A stretch of DNA of 64,000 nucleotides from Rhodomicrobium sp. R_RK_3 (GCF_002198715.1 NZ_MWLK01000033.1:124001-188000), one strand, 5' to 3'. Shown: positions 11,109 through 24,360, numbered from the stretch's first letter. The notes: generated by a model not told the origin, from the sequence alone. Numbers and translations are program-made.

Positions 11109-12614
11109 ATGAGCCTGGGCGCTGAAAATTACTATGACATTCTCGGTATCAGCGAGAATGCCGATGACGACCAAGTCAAGCAGGCATTCCGCGAGCTCGC
11201 CAAATATTACCACCCCGACCACAATCCGGGCGATGCCGAGGCCGAGCGCTCCTTCAAGCGCATCAATACGGCCTATGAAGGGCTGAAGGACGCATCCCGC
11301 CGCCAGGCCTATAATGAATGGCTGTCCTTCTCCGACAAGCGCGAGAAGGCGAAGCGCACGCAATGGGGCCGCCTCGCCGCGATGGTGTTTTTGCTGCTGC
11401 TCGGCCCGAGCGCGGCGCTCTATTGGGTGGTCGTGGTTGCCGATATCGCCGTCTTCGACAGCGCGGGCGACCGTCCGGGCGCGCTGGTCAGCGCCAGCCA
11501 GGACCACAAGCCCGAGCCGCCCGCCGCCGTCGCAGCCCAGCCCGCGCCCGCGGCGCCGCCGGCGAAAGCCGAGACCGAGGATCACGACAAGGCGCTTGCC
11601 AGAGCCCGCGAAGCCGCCGCCAAGGTGAAGCCCGCCGCGCCGGCGCCGTCGCCCGCCGCCAGCGCCCTGCCGGCCCAGCCGCCTGCCGCGGCTCGGCCTC
11701 CCGCGCCCAGAGTGACGGCGGTCGAGAAGCCCGCCGCGCCGCAGGGCCAGCCGCAGCCGCCCGCGTCCAGGGTCGCCGCGCTCGACCGGCCAGCCCCGCC
11801 GCCGATCCAGGCCCCGGCGCCCGCGCCTGCCGCGCCGGCGCCGGTCATGCCCTCGCTCAGCGAGCGAGCCGCCGCCGCCAAGCGCGCCGAATTGTCGGGC
11901 GAGTCCGGCGACGTCACCCAGGCGCTGCCCGCGCAGCCGCCGAGAATTTCCGGCCTCAGCGACGCCGAGATCGCCCGGCTGGAGGAGGAGCCGCCGAAAT
12001 ACGACCCGCCCGGCCGGTCGACCGCCTATGACGAGGAAGAGGGCGGCGCGCGGGCGACCGCCCGCATGCTGGCGCGCCTGAAGGAGCCGGACGTGGCGCA
12101 ACCCTCAGCCGCCGCGCCCGAGACGCTGGCGCCGCCAAGAAAGCGGCCGATCCCCGGCTCGGGCGAAGTCAGCGCCGATGCGTTCAGCGATTGCGCCAAA
12201 TGCCCGGTGATGTCGCTGGCGCGGCGCAGCGCGGCACCCGGCGAGGGCTCCGGCCTCGCCATCAGCCTGTCGACGATCACCGTGGCGCAGTGGAACGCCT
12301 GCGTCGCCGACGGCATCTGCCTGCCCTACCGCTCCGGCCCGCGCAATTCGGAAGATCCGGTGATGAATGTCAGCCAGCGCGAGGCGAGCGCCTATGCCGA
12401 CTGGCTGACCGGCGTCACCGGCCAGTCCTACCGGGTGGTCGCGCCGCTGTCCGGCCGCGAGGCGTCGCGCGATTGCAATGGACGGCGCAAGAACGGCAAT
12501 TGGCAATGGCTCGACGACGGCGACCGTGATGCCGATTGCGAGCCGTCGGCGGGCGGCAGCTTCGAAAGCGCACGCGGCTTCCGGGTCGCTCGCAATGTGC
12601 GTCCGGGCGGATAG
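11109..12614 (+). CDS. Membrane J-domain protein with C-terminal FGE/SUMF-like domain
   Basis: From the ATG at 11109 the protein is 501 residues; an ATG at 11043 adds 22 unconserved residues. A J domain occupies residues 6-70 with HPD at 35-37, so it should stimulate an Hsp70. A single transmembrane segment follows (about 88-111), then about 260 residues rich in Pro and Ala. The last 120 residues resemble the formylglycine-generating-enzyme fold (TVAQWNACVADGICLP, PVMNVSQREASAYADWL, GFRVAR). The usual LPTEAEWEYA block reads VVAPLSGREA, so catalysis is doubtful. If the J domain is cytoplasmic, the FGE-like part should be periplasmic. No Hsp70 gene is nearby. Confidence 0.85.
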   Translation: MSLGAENYYDILGISENADDDQVKQAFRELAKYYHPDHNPGDAEAERSFKRINTAYEGLKDASRRQAYNEWLSFSDKREKAKRTQWGRLAAMVFLLLLGPSAALYWVVVVADIAVFDSAGDRPGALVSASQDHKPEPPAAVAAQPAPAAPPAKAETEDHDKALARAREAAAKVKPAAPAPSPAASALPAQPPAAARPPAPRVTAVEKPAAPQGQPQPPASRVAALDRPAPPPIQAPAPAPAAPAPVMPSLSERAAAAKRAELSGESGDVTQALPAQPPRISGLSDAEIARLEEEPPKYDPPGRSTAYDEEEGGARATARMLARLKEPDVAQPSAAAPETLAPPRKRPIPGSGEVSADAFSDCAKCPVMSLARRSAAPGEGSGLAISLSTITVAQWNACVADGICLPYRSGPRNSEDPVMNVSQREASAYADWLTGVTGQSYRVVAPLSGREASRDCNGRRKNGNWQWLDDGDRDADCEPSAGGSFESARGFRVARNVRPGG

Positions 12615-12695
12615 GCTTGCCGCTGTTTCCGCCGCCGCTCCTGTAGGCGAGGGGGTGCCGTCGCCGGCAGAGGTCTTCCCCCTCCGTGGACGCGA

Positions 12696-13619
12696 TCACT
12701 CGCCGAGGCGGTCGCCTGGGCTAACTCCGGCTTCGGCCGCCCACGCGGCCGCCGGCATCTTCGCGCCTTTCGCCGGCCGCACCCGGATGACACGGATCGC
12801 CCCGCCGTCGGCCGCCACCACCATGCCGTCCGTACCGAGCGACAGCACCTCGCCAGGCGCGCCCGTCGCCGATCCGGCGATGGAGCGGCTGTCGAAAATG
12901 TCGAGCTTCGAGCCCGCATAAGTGGTCCAGGCGCCCGGCGCGGGGTTCGTCCCGCGGATCAGGTTGTAGACCTCGGCGACGGGCCGGGCCCAGTCGATCT
13001 TGGCGTGCCGCTTGCGGCACCAGCCCTCATAGGTGGCCGCCGTTTCGTCTTGCGCGACGCGCGGCGGGTTGCCCGACCGGAAGAGATCGCAAACCTGCAG
13101 CACGCTTTCCACGCCCGCCGGAAAGATCTTCTTGAAATAGAGGTCGATTACGGTGTCGTCGCTGCCGATGTCGCATTCCCACTGGAGAGCCAGATCGCCC
13201 CCGTCCAGCCCATCCGCCGGGTAAAACCACGAGAAGCCGGACTTGGTCTCGCCCCAGATGATCGGCCAGTTGAGCGCGGACGGCCCCCGGTGTCGGGGCA
13301 GCAGCGAGGGGTGAAAGCAGATCGAGCCGAGGCGCGGAATGTCGCGCGCCGCCTTCGGCGCAAACATCGTCGTATAGGCCATGACCATCAGATCGGCGTC
13401 ATGCGACCGCAGCGTCTCGAGCGTCGGCTCTTCGTTGAGATTGGCCGGCTGATGCACCGGAAGCCCCTTCGAAAGCGCGAACGCCTTCAACGGGTCGGCC
13501 CCCTTCCCCTCGTCATCCGGCGCGCAATAGACGGCCACGACCTCGTCATGGCCCGCGTCAAGGATCTTCTCCAGACAGTCCCTGCCGAAAGCCTTTTGGC
13601 CCATCACGATCAGACGCAT
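12696..13619 (-). CDS. Formyltransferase of the methionyl-tRNA formyltransferase family
   Basis: The 307-residue protein carries the formyl-transferase signature HPSLLPRHRGPSALNWPI, typical of enzymes using 10-formyltetrahydrofolate, and a C-terminal Fmt-like domain (about 205-300). The N-terminal MRLIVMGQKAFGRDCLEKIL more closely resembles the hydrolase half of 10-formyltetrahydrofolate dehydrogenase than canonical Fmt, so it may be a paralogue and I give no symbol. The start at 13619 is preceded by GAGGGGGAAC. It follows hisG on the same strand, 44 bases after its stop. Confidence 0.8.
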   Translation of the reverse strand: MRLIVMGQKAFGRDCLEKILDAGHDEVVAVYCAPDDEGKGADPLKAFALSKGLPVHQPANLNEEPTLETLRSHDADLMVMAYTTMFAPKAARDIPRLGSICFHPSLLPRHRGPSALNWPIIWGETKSGFSWFYPADGLDGGDLALQWECDIGSDDTVIDLYFKKIFPAGVESVLQVCDLFRSGNPPRVAQDETAATYEGWCRKRHAKIDWARPVAEVYNLIRGTNPAPGAWTTYAGSKLDIFDSRSIAGSATGAPGEVLSLGTDGMVVAADGGAIRVIRVRPAKGAKMPAAAWAAEAGVSPGDRLGE

Positions 13620-13662
13620 GTTCCCCCTCGAAAGATAGCCCCCAGATCGCCGCCGCAATGCT

Positions 13663-14448
13663 TCAACCGGGACGCTTGCGCTTGCCGGCGCTCGCGCGTG
13701 CCCGCGGCGGAGCCTCGCCATCGGCACCAATGGTGGCGGTCGCGCCGAATTGCGCCAACTGAGTCCGGATGCGAGCCTCCGCCACCCGGACCGCGTCCGG
13801 ACGCGCCGCGACGCGCGAGGCGACGAGGCAGGCTTCGGAGCGCAGGATCAGCCCGTCGGCGAGGATTTTCAGATGGTTGGCGCGCAGCGTCGTGCCCGTC
13901 GTGGTGATGTCGACGATGATCTCGGCGGTCTGGGCGGCGGGCGTGCCCTCGGTCGCGCCGAGGCTCTCGACCAGCCGGTAGCTCACCAGCCCCGCGCGCG
14001 CGAAGAAATGCCGCGTCAGGTTCATATATTTCGTCGCGACGCGCAGGCGGCGGCCATGCTCGCGGTAGAAGATCGCGGCGGCTTCCTCGAGGTCGGCGAC
14101 GGTTGCGACATCGATCCAGCATTCCGGCACCGCGACGACGACATCGGCGCGCCCGAAACCGAGCTTGGCCACGAAATCGCAGCGCTGGTCGGCGTCGGCG
14201 ATATGCTCGCGGATCAGGTCCTCGCCGGTGACGCCGAGATGGATGCGGCCGAGCTGCAAATGCCGTGCGATCTCGGAGGCCGACAGATAGGCGATCTCGA
14301 CATCGTCGAAGCCCGCGATCTCGCCGCGATAGCCGCGCTCATGGCCGGTGCGCGCGAAAGCGAGGCCGCGCGCGGCGAAATAATCGGCGGTCTGCTCCAT
14401 CAGGCGGCCCTTCGAGGGTACGCCGAGGATGAGTTTTTCCGCGCTCAT
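13663..14448 (-). CDS. hisG: ATP phosphoribosyltransferase catalytic subunit, short form
   Basis: HisG catalyses the first step of histidine synthesis, joining ATP and PRPP. This 261-residue version lacks the C-terminal regulatory domain of long HisG and therefore needs HisZ, which is encoded just upstream with a 4-base overlap. Signatures include LGVPSKGRL at the start and the PRPP-binding [18 protein letters not shown] basic tail ([13 protein letters not shown]) ends the protein. Confidence 0.95.
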   Translation of the reverse strand: MSAEKLILGVPSKGRLMEQTADYFAARGLAFARTGHERGYRGEIAGFDDVEIAYLSASEIARHLQLGRIHLGVTGEDLIREHIADADQRCDFVAKLGFGRADVVVAVPECWIDVATVADLEEAAAIFYREHGRRLRVATKYMNLTRHFFARAGLVSYRLVESLGATEGTPAAQTAEIIVDITTTGTTLRANHLKILADGLILRSEACLVASRVAARPDAVRVAEARIRTQLAQFGATATIGADGEAPPRARASAGKRKRPG

Positions 14449-15617
14449 CGGGCGCCTCCCTTCGATGCCAGCAGACGCTCGGTGTGGATGGCCGAGCCGA
14501 TGGCGGGCGCGTCGCGCTCGGCGCCGATGGAGGCGAGCAGCCCGTCATAGCGGCCGCCGCCCGCGATCTGCCCGGCAATGCCCCGCCCCGGCAGCTCGAT
14601 CTGGAAAACGAAGCCGGAATAATATTCGAACTGGCGGCCGAAATCGGCGTCGAAATGCAGCGCATTGGTGTCGATATCGGCCTCGCGCAGCAAAACCTGC
14701 CGGCGGCGGCAGACGGCGAGCGGCGCGGCGAGATCGATACCGGCATCCTTGGAAAGCGCGGCGATGGCGGCGAGCGCGGCGTCCGGCGTGCCGGAGATCT
14801 TGAGATAGTCTTCGACCAGCGTCACCACATGGCCGGACAATGGCTGCTCGCGCATATCGGCGGCGGCGGAGAGCAGGCGCGTGGTGATCTCGCCGAGATT
14901 GCGCGCGCCGAGCAGGGTCAGCGCCTTCGCGTCGAGAAAGGCGGCGACCTCCTGTTCGGCGGCGAGCGGGTCGGCCGGGTCGAGCCTTTCGGCGAGCGCG
15001 GCGATGGCCGGATCGGGCAGCGCGGCGGGCGGCGAGGCGAGGCGGCGCAGCACGCTCTGGAACGCGCCGGGGCGCCAGAAACTGTGCAGCAGCCGGTCCT
15101 GCCAGCGGGCGGGGATCGGCAGCGCGCTGAGGAGGGCGCGGAAGAGGCCGAGGTCGCCGCAGCGGATCTCAAAGCCGGTGAGGCCGGCGAGGCGGACGGC
15201 GTCGAGGATCAGCGCCAGCACTTCGGCATCGGCCTGCTCGCGGTCGGCGGCGCCGAAATTCTCGATGCCTGCCTGCCGGAATTCGCGCGGGCGCAGCGCG
15301 TCGGGCTCGGCCTGATAGCGGAAGGCGGGGCCGTTATAGGCGTAGCGCGCGGGCGCATCGGCATGCGGATTGCGCTCGAGATAGATGCGGCAGGCCGGGA
15401 TGGTCAGGTCCGGGCGCAGGCAGAGCTCCTGGCCGTCCGGATCGGTGAAGACATAGGTGCGGTTGCGCAGCGCCTCCCCGATGCAGTCGAGGAAGATGTC
15501 GGCGGGCTGGATGAAGGACGGCGCGACACGCTCATAGCCGGCGCGCGCGAAGATGCCCATGATCTGCTCGGCCTGGACTTCCAGCGCCTCGAAACGCAAG
15601 GCTGACTCGGCGGTCAT
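14445..15617 (-). CDS. hisZ: ATP phosphoribosyltransferase regulatory subunit HisZ
   Basis: HisZ is a class II aminoacyl-tRNA-synthetase paralogue that activates short HisG and carries histidine feedback. The 390-residue product has motif 2-like [19 protein letters not shown] and motif 3-like GGGRYDGLL near the C-terminus but is not itself a ligase. I start at 15617 (MTAESAL) rather than 15650. It begins four bases after the hisS stop and overlaps hisG by four bases, forming a tight hisS-hisZ-hisG operon. Confidence 0.94.
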   Translation of the reverse strand: MTAESALRFEALEVQAEQIMGIFARAGYERVAPSFIQPADIFLDCIGEALRNRTYVFTDPDGQELCLRPDLTIPACRIYLERNPHADAPARYAYNGPAFRYQAEPDALRPREFRQAGIENFGAADREQADAEVLALILDAVRLAGLTGFEIRCGDLGLFRALLSALPIPARWQDRLLHSFWRPGAFQSVLRRLASPPAALPDPAIAALAERLDPADPLAAEQEVAAFLDAKALTLLGARNLGEITTRLLSAAADMREQPLSGHVVTLVEDYLKISGTPDAALAAIAALSKDAGIDLAAPLAVCRRRQVLLREADIDTNALHFDADFGRQFEYYSGFVFQIELPGRGIAGQIAGGGRYDGLLASIGAERDAPAIGSAIHTERLLASKGGAR

Positions 15618-15621
15618 GGGA

Positions 15622-17163
15622 TTATCCTGACGCCTTGGCGTGACGCGCAAGCACCGAGCGCACGGCCTCGACCAGTTCGTTTTCCTTGACCGAGAATTGC
15701 GCCGGGCGGCCTTCGCGCCACGCCTGATGGTCGGCGATTTCGCCGGAGAGCCGGTCGCCCTCGATCAGGTCCTTGATGGTGACTTCGCCGCGCGCCAGCT
15801 CGTCGCCGCCCTGGATGACGACGCAAGGTGCGCCGCGCTTGTCGGCATATTTCATCTGGGCCTTCATGCCCGAGGTGCCGAGATAGATTTCGGCGCGGAT
15901 ATTTGCCTCTCGCAGCGTGCGGGCCACGCGGTTGTAATCGCCGAGCCGGGCCTTATCCATGGCGAGGATGACGACCGGGCCGGAGACGGCATCGGTTTCG
16001 AGCTTGCCGAGCGCCTGCAGCGCCGAATAGAGGCGCGAGACGCCGATGGAGAAGCCGGTCGCGGGGATTTTGGTGCCCTTGAAGCGCGAGACGAGGCCGT
16101 CATAACGCCCGCCGCCGCCGACCGAGCCGAAGCGGACGGGCGCGCCGCTCTCGTCGGTCGCCTCGAAGGTCAGTTCGGCCTCGATGACGGGGCCGGTGTA
16201 ATATTCGAGGCCCCGGACGACTGTCGGATCGAAACGGACGCGGTCGCCGTAATCGGCGGCCTCGACCAGCGCGATGATCTGGCCGACCTCGGTCAGCCCC
16301 TCATTCAGCGCGGGGACGTCGGCAATGGACGGAAACCCCTTCGGAAACTGGCCTTCCGTCTTCGGCGTGCGGAGGCCATCGGCGCCGGTTTCGACCGTGA
16401 TACTGAAGCCGAACATCGCTTCGATCGCGGCGATTTGGGCGGCATTCAATCCGGCGCCCTTGGTGAAATCGCCGCTCTCGTCCTTGCGGCCGGCGCCCAG
16501 CAATTCGCGCACGCCTTCGATGCCGAGCCGGTCGAGCTTGTCGATGGCACGGAGAACCGTCAGCCGCTGCCTGGCATTCTCGTCCTCGCCAAGACCGGCC
16601 GCCGTCATCACCCCGTCCAAAATCCTGCGCGAATTCACCCGGATGACGAACGATCCGCGCGGAATCCCCAGCGCCTCGATGGCATCCGCCGCGAGCATAC
16701 ACAGTTCGGCATCGGCGGCGACATTGTCCGTGCCGACCGTGTCCGCGTCGAACTGGGTGAACTGCCGGAACCGCCCAGGCCCCGGCTTCTCGTTCCGCCA
16801 CACCGGCCCCGTCTGATAGCGCCGGAACGGCTTCGGCAGCCCATCGAAATTCTGCGCCACATAGCGGGCCAGCGGCGCCGTCAGATCATAGCGCAGCGAC
16901 AGCCATTGCTCGTCCTCGTCCTGGAACGAGAAGACGCCCTCATTCGGACGGTCCTGGTCGGGCAGGAATTTGCCGAGCGCGTCGGTATATTCGAAGGCGG
17001 GGGTGTCGAGCGGCTCGAACCCGTAGGATTCATAGACGCGCCGGATGGTGCCCAGCATCCGCTCCATGGCGCGAAGCTCGGGGGCTTCGATGTCGCGCAT
17101 GCCCTTGGGGAGACGCGCTTCGGGGCGCTTATCCGCCTTCTTGCTGCTCATAATGCCATCCAT
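15622..17163 (-). CDS. hisS: Histidine--tRNA ligase
   Basis: This enzyme charges tRNA-His. The 513-residue product has class II motif 2 ([24 protein letters not shown], split around residue 125), the histidine motif [12 protein letters not shown], and motif 3 in [13 protein letters not shown]. The C-terminal anticodon-binding domain covers about residues 400-513. The start may be 17163 or the ATG at 17151. Operon order hisS-hisZ-hisG links tRNA charging to histidine synthesis. Confidence 0.95.
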   Translation of the reverse strand: MDGIMSSKKADKRPEARLPKGMRDIEAPELRAMERMLGTIRRVYESYGFEPLDTPAFEYTDALGKFLPDQDRPNEGVFSFQDEDEQWLSLRYDLTAPLARYVAQNFDGLPKPFRRYQTGPVWRNEKPGPGRFRQFTQFDADTVGTDNVAADAELCMLAADAIEALGIPRGSFVIRVNSRRILDGVMTAAGLGEDENARQRLTVLRAIDKLDRLGIEGVRELLGAGRKDESGDFTKGAGLNAAQIAAIEAMFGFSITVETGADGLRTPKTEGQFPKGFPSIADVPALNEGLTEVGQIIALVEAADYGDRVRFDPTVVRGLEYYTGPVIEAELTFEATDESGAPVRFGSVGGGGRYDGLVSRFKGTKIPATGFSIGVSRLYSALQALGKLETDAVSGPVVILAMDKARLGDYNRVARTLREANIRAEIYLGTSGMKAQMKYADKRGAPCVVIQGGDELARGEVTIKDLIEGDRLSGEIADHQAWREGRPAQFSVKENELVEAVRSVLARHAKASG

Positions 17164-17512
17164 TCGGGGCCGCGCCGCGCGGCGATAGACGGGATGTAAT
17201 GCCCGCTGTCGGAAATAGCGAACGAAGCCGCGAGCGCCGGCTTTCCAAGCCCGCGCGGCAGCTTCGCCTCAATCAACGATTTTCTAGACGATTGCCCAGC
17301 GGTCAGCAAGCGCGGGCGCGAATGGTAAACGGAAATGAAACCCGTCCGGAAGTCCCGCCCTACGCCGGGGGAGAGCGATCGTCTGTCGACCACGACAGAG
17401 AGACGCTCATCTCATTCCGGGACGCAATCTTCGGGGGAAAATACTGCTCCACGATCCAGAAGATGCTCCGGAGAACCCACGGCGCAATTGGCGGGGTTGG
17501 AATGGAAGGCCG
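17164..17512. other. Intergenic region upstream of hisS
   Basis: About 350 bases between hisS (minus) and the end of a DUF465 gene (minus). It should hold the hisSZG promoter. ORFs crossing it (81 codons minus, 105 codons plus) have no ribosome site or recognisable pattern. I see no T-box, attenuator or tRNA. Confidence 0.4.
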
Positions 17513-17695
17513 CTAGAACGCGTCTTTGAAGTGAGATCGCAGGCGGGCCATTCGGTCTTTGAGAAGAAGCTTTTGACGTTTCAGCTCTGCTATTCTTAAG
17601 CTGTCGGACGATGGACGGGCGATCTCTTCCTGGATCAGCTTGTCCAAAGCCCTATGTTTGCCGGACAGCTCGTCAACATGTGCGTCAAGCGCCAT
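17513..17695 (-). CDS. DUF465 (YdcH-like) small coiled-coil protein
   Basis: The 60-residue protein has the DUF465 pattern: HRALDKLIQEEIARPSSDS followed by RIAELKRQKLLLKDRMARL, two helices that form a short coiled coil. GGAGG lies five bases before the ATG, indicating good translation. DUF465 proteins are widespread in alphaproteobacteria and functionally undefined. It stands alone between hisS and the ATP synthase operon. Confidence 0.88.
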   Translation of the reverse strand: MALDAHVDELSGKHRALDKLIQEEIARPSSDSLRIAELKRQKLLLKDRMARLRSHFKDAF

Positions 17696-17910
17696 AGGAA
17701 CCTCCGTTTCTTCTCTTCAAGGGCTGCCATGATGGCAGAACCTCAACCGAAAGTCTAACAGGTTCAACGCTTACGGGAATGGGCCGGCGCGGTTGTGTAG
17801 AATCTGTTGACAACATTTGGTTGCAACTGTTGCCATAAGATGACAAATGGCCCTGCGACTGGCTGAAACACAGCCAATTGCAAGGCCTTAAGACGTATAG
17901 GTGATTTTGC

Positions 17911-18321
17911 CTACGCGGCCAGATTGAGCGTCTCGCGCAGGCTCAGCAGCCGCTCCAGCGTGTCGACCGCGAGACGGCGGACGTCCTCATCCTGGGTCTC
18001 GGCGAGGAGGTCTTCGACCTCCTTGATCTCGCGGGCGAGGAATTCGCGCTGCAGCTTGCCGAGCGGCACAGCCTGCTCGGCCAATACGACGAGCTTGTCC
18101 GGGCCGACATCGGCGAGGCCGCCGCGCACATAGATTTCAGCCAGTTCGCCGCTCATCTCGGGGATTCGCAGCACGCCGGGCCGCAGCATGGCGATGACCG
18201 GCGCGTGGCGCGGCAAGACGGTGAAATCGCCCTCCGAGCCGGGCACCAGGACTTCGCCGACATCGGCGGAGACCAGGAGCCGCTCGGGCGAGACCAGTTC
18301 GAATTTGAACGTTTCGGCCAT
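17911..18321 (-). CDS. atpC: F1 ATP synthase epsilon subunit
   Basis: The epsilon subunit sits on the central stalk and couples rotation while inhibiting ATP hydrolysis. The 136-residue product has the N-terminal beta sandwich (FELVSPERLL, GDFTVLPRHAP, YVRGGLADV) and a C-terminal two-helix arm. I start at 18321 (MAETFKF); an ATG two codons earlier is possible. It is the last gene of atpHAGDC, 12 bases after atpD. Confidence 0.95.
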   Translation of the reverse strand: MAETFKFELVSPERLLVSADVGEVLVPGSEGDFTVLPRHAPVIAMLRPGVLRIPEMSGELAEIYVRGGLADVGPDKLVVLAEQAVPLGKLQREFLAREIKEVEDLLAETQDEDVRRLAVDTLERLLSLRETLNLAA

Positions 18322-18333
18322 CCGCAATGATCC

Positions 18334-19830
<1,497 letters not shown>

Positions 19831-19885
19831 TCAGAAATGGGAGCGGCCGGTCCAGATCTTCCGCCCGCTCGGACCAATCATGCCG

Positions 19886-20770
19886 TCATAAAGCCTCGGC
19901 GCCGGAGATGATCTCGATCAGCTCCTTGGTGATCTGCGCCTGGCGGCTGCGGTTGTATCTCAGTGTCAGCGCCTCGATCATGTCGCCGGCATTGCGCGTC
20001 GCGCTATCCATCGCGGCCATCTGCGCGGCATAGAAACCGGCGACGTTCTCGAGCATGGCGCGGTAGATCTGCGTTGCGATATTGCGCGGCAGCAGGTCGC
20101 GGAGGATGTCCTCCTCTTCCGGCTCGAATTCGTAATCGGCATGCGGCTCGGAATTGTCGACCGGGGCGGCGTCGGGCAGGCGCGCCGGGATGAGTTGCAC
20201 CGCCGTCGGCTTCTGCGTCAGGATGTTCTTGAACTCCGAGAACAGGAGCGTCGCGACATCGAACTCGCCATTGTCGAACATGCGCAGCAGGCGGCGGGCG
20301 ACCCCTTGCGCCTCGGCATAGCCGATCTGGCGGACGGCGCGCAGGTCGACGGTTTCCTGGAACAGCCCGCCATAGTCGCGGCGCAGCGCGTCGGCGCCCT
20401 TGCGGCCGACCAGCAGCAGCTTGACGTCCTTGCCTTGGGCTTGCAGCGCGCGGATCTGCTGGCGCGCCATGCGGGCGACATTGGTGTTGAAGCCGCCGGC
20501 AAGGCCGCGCTCGGCGGTCATCACGATCAGCAGATGCACCTTGTCGCGGCCGGTGCCGACGAGCAGCGGCGAGGCGCCTTCGGTGGACCCGAGATGGGCG
20601 TTGAGATTGGCGAGCACCGCATTCATGCGCTCGGCATAGGGGCGCGCCGCCACGGCCGCTTCCTGGGCGCGGCGCAGCTTTGCCGCCGCGACCATCTGCA
20701 TGGCCTTGGTGATCTTGCGCGTCGCCTTCACCGAGGCGATTCGATTGCGGAGATCTTTTAAGCTCGGCAT
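19886..20770 (-). CDS. atpG: F1 ATP synthase gamma subunit
   Basis: The gamma subunit is the rotor shaft inside the alpha/beta ring. The 294-residue product begins [33 protein letters not shown] (shown by the first 20 residues and [12 protein letters not shown]) and ends with the conserved helix [20 protein letters not shown]. It lies between atpA and atpD with short gaps. Confidence 0.97.
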   Translation of the reverse strand: MPSLKDLRNRIASVKATRKITKAMQMVAAAKLRRAQEAAVAARPYAERMNAVLANLNAHLGSTEGASPLLVGTGRDKVHLLIVMTAERGLAGGFNTNVARMARQQIRALQAQGKDVKLLLVGRKGADALRRDYGGLFQETVDLRAVRQIGYAEAQGVARRLLRMFDNGEFDVATLLFSEFKNILTQKPTAVQLIPARLPDAAPVDNSEPHADYEFEPEEEDILRDLLPRNIATQIYRAMLENVAGFYAAQMAAMDSATRNAGDMIEALTLRYNRSRQAQITKELIEIISGAEAL

Positions 20771-20903
20771 TGCATTCCCGCCAAAATAGTCGCCCCGTCC
20801 GTCATATCCGGCCTCCGCTCCGACCCTTGCGGAATGGCGGCCTTACCTCTTCCCTGGCGCATGATCCGCCAAATTTCGCGGATCATGCGGATGCCCAAAC
20901 CGC

Positions 20904-22435
<1,532 letters not shown>

Positions 22436-22436
<1 letters not shown>

Positions 22437-22996
22437 CAGCCTACCTCTTTCATGGCGATTTTCATGTTGCTCAATTTGGTTTGAATCGATGAGTCGACCA
22501 TCCGGCTGCCGATCTTCACGATCAGCCCGCCGAGCAGCGCCGGATCGACGCTCTTGGTCAGCGAAACGTCCTTGCCGGTCTTGGCCTTCAGCGTCGCCTT
22601 CAGATCATCCGTCTGCTGATCGGAAAGCGGCACCGCCGAGGTGACTTCGGCCCGGATCTCGCCGCGATGATCGGCGAGCAGCGTCCGGAAGCCGGCGACG
22701 ATGTCGCGCAGGGCGAACAGCCGGCGGTTTTTCACCAGCAATTGCAGGAAGTTGGAGGTGAGCGGCGGAATGCCGGCCTTCTCGGTCAGGGCCGCCAGCG
22801 CGGCCGCCTGTTCGGTGGCGGAGAAGATCGGGCTGCGGACCAGCCGCGCCAGATCCGGGCTCTCGTCCAGCAGTTCGTCGAGCGCGGTCAGCGCGGCCGC
22901 CGTCTCGTCGAGCTTGCCTTCGTCGCGCGCGAGTTCAAACAGCGCCGTCGCGTAGCGCCCCGCCATTCCCGCAACAAGTGTGGTTTCGCCAGTCAA
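22436..22996 (-). CDS. atpH: F1 ATP synthase delta subunit
   Basis: The delta subunit joins F1 to the peripheral stalk. I start at TTG 22996, which gives 186 residues beginning (M)[20 protein letters not shown], the usual alphaproteobacterial form; GGGAAGA lies eight bases upstream. The longer frame to 23083 adds an unlike extension. The core [12 protein letters not shown] and C-terminal [18 protein letters not shown] are family signatures. It heads atpHAGDC; the F0 genes are not in the window. Confidence 0.94.
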
Positions 22997-23114
22997 CTTA
23001 GCGTTCTTCCCATTCTGCCTTGCGTGCTGAAGGCCCGCCCGGACTTTTGCGCAGCCCATAAAAGCTCCAGGGCCGCATCGCACCCGAAACTTGAGAAATG
23101 AAGATGTCGCAGGT

Positions 23115-23144
23115 TCTCTAACACAGGCTTTGTGCGGCTTGCAA
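23115..23144 (-). promoter_or_regulatory. Possible promoter of the atpHAGDC operon
   Basis: On the minus strand TTGCAA (23144-23139) is followed after 18 bases by TAGAGA (23120-23115), about 120 bases before the atpH start. The match to a housekeeping promoter is moderate; no other pair in the gap looks better. Confidence 0.3.
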
Positions 23145-23281
23145 TAAGGCGGATGCTGGGAATCAATGCGTCTTATTGGCTAGGTGAATGTGGCGGCGCG
23201 CGGGGGGCATCGGCGAAGCGCGCCGGCCGACGCAATCGGTCTGCCCGAAGCGCCCATGGCCGGGTGGAACGCCTCGTTCAT

Positions 23282-23752
23282 TCAGTGCAGGTCGCGGAAG
23301 CTAGAGAGAAAGCTTTCGATCAAGATCGCCGTCTCTTCACGGTCCTTGCCGCCGGGTCCGAACTGCCTGGCGATTTGGCGGATATCGAGGAATTCGCGCC
23401 GCTGGTCGGTTGCGAGCTGATCGACCGGCCGGAAGGCCATCAGCCAGCGCCGGAACATGCGTGCGCCGACATCGCGCCCTTGCATCTGAATCAGGCCGGT
23501 ATGGCGCGGGTCGGTCTTGATCCATTCGAACATTTTCCGCACCGCCTGATCCGGACCCTCGAGCGCCTGCATGAAATTGCCGTCGTGGTAGAGCAGGAGG
23601 CCGGTGAGGCCGGCGACCTGGTTTCGGTCGCGCGAGACATCGAGGAGCTCGACCAACCCCTGCACGCCGATTTCGCCTCGCGCCGAACTGACATAGCAGA
23701 TCCGGTGCAATCCGCTTTCGCCGGCATCTGCCGTGGCATGAGGATGCTCCAT
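23282..23752 (-). CDS. BLUF-domain blue-light sensor, copy 1
   Basis: BLUF domains bind FAD and sense blue light. From ATG 23752 the protein is 156 residues, nearly all BLUF plus a helical C-terminal cap. The photocycle residues are present: Y20 (RICYVSSA), N44 (SRDRNQVAG), Q62 (FMQALEG), and W103/M105 (RRWLMAF). No output domain is attached, so it probably acts through a partner protein. A second BLUF gene of the same length lies 137 bases upstream on the same strand, and the ATP synthase operon begins about 285 bases downstream. Confidence 0.92.
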   Translation of the reverse strand: MEHPHATADAGESGLHRICYVSSARGEIGVQGLVELLDVSRDRNQVAGLTGLLLYHDGNFMQALEGPDQAVRKMFEWIKTDPRHTGLIQMQGRDVGARMFRRWLMAFRPVDQLATDQRREFLDIRQIARQFGPGGKDREETAILIESFLSSFRDLH

Positions 23753-23889
23753 CGTGAAATACTGCTGGACAGCGTGTGAGGGAAGGCTTGGGCGAAAGCT
23801 TCGATTTTTCGATAAGGCCACGCGATTAAGGTTTCACCGGCGCAAGATCTCATCTTCTGAGGTCTCATTCAGGCGGCGGGGTGGCCGGC

Positions 23890-24360
23890 TCATTCCAGGC
23901 CGCGGAAGCTGCCGACAAAGCTCTCGATCAAGGTGGCGGTCGGATCGCCGGCTTTGGCGGCTTCGGAGAAATGCGCCTCGACCTGCGTGAAATCGACGAA
24001 GTCCTGCCTCTGGCGGCTGGTCAGTTGATCGATGGGGAAGAAGGCCATCGACCAGCGGCGAAACCGGCGCTGCTCGACAGGGTGCGAGGCCAGCACGATG
24101 AGGCCGGCATGGCGCGGGTCGCGCCGGATCCGGGCGAAGGTGTCTTCAGCGGCCTCCCGCGGCCCCTCGAAACACTGGAAGAAATGGCCGTCATGATAGA
24201 GGAGCAGCCCGCCGACGGCGTCGCGGGCGTTGAGCCGGCGCGAGACGTCCAGAATCGCGTCGAGCTCGGCCTTGCCGATGTCCCCCTTTGCGGAACTGAT
24301 ATAGGTGATTCGATAAAAGTCCGGCTCGCCGCCGCCATTCGTCGGATAGGCCTGTCGCAT
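23890..24360 (-). CDS. BLUF-domain blue-light sensor, copy 2
   Basis: This 156-residue protein aligns with copy 1 nearly without gaps. Y20 (ITYISSA), N44 (RRLNARD), Q62 (FFQCFEG) and W103/M105 (RRWSMAF) are conserved, so it should be photoactive. The ATG at 24360 is favoured because it mirrors copy 1; an upstream ATG at 24411 adds 17 residues. The two genes look like a tandem duplication that has diverged, chiefly in the N-terminal 15 residues and the segment after Q62. Confidence 0.92.
   Translation of the reverse strand: MRQAYPTNGGGEPDFYRITYISSAKGDIGKAELDAILDVSRRLNARDAVGGLLLYHDGHFFQCFEGPREAAEDTFARIRRDPRHAGLIVLASHPVEQRRFRRWSMAFFPIDQLTSRQRQDFVDFTQVEAHFSEAAKAGDPTATLIESFVGSFRGLE

Noticed and set aside
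17199-17516. 105-codon plus-strand ORF between hisS and the DUF465 gene
   Set aside because: No ribosome site and no recognisable sequence; it overlaps the end of the DUF465 gene.
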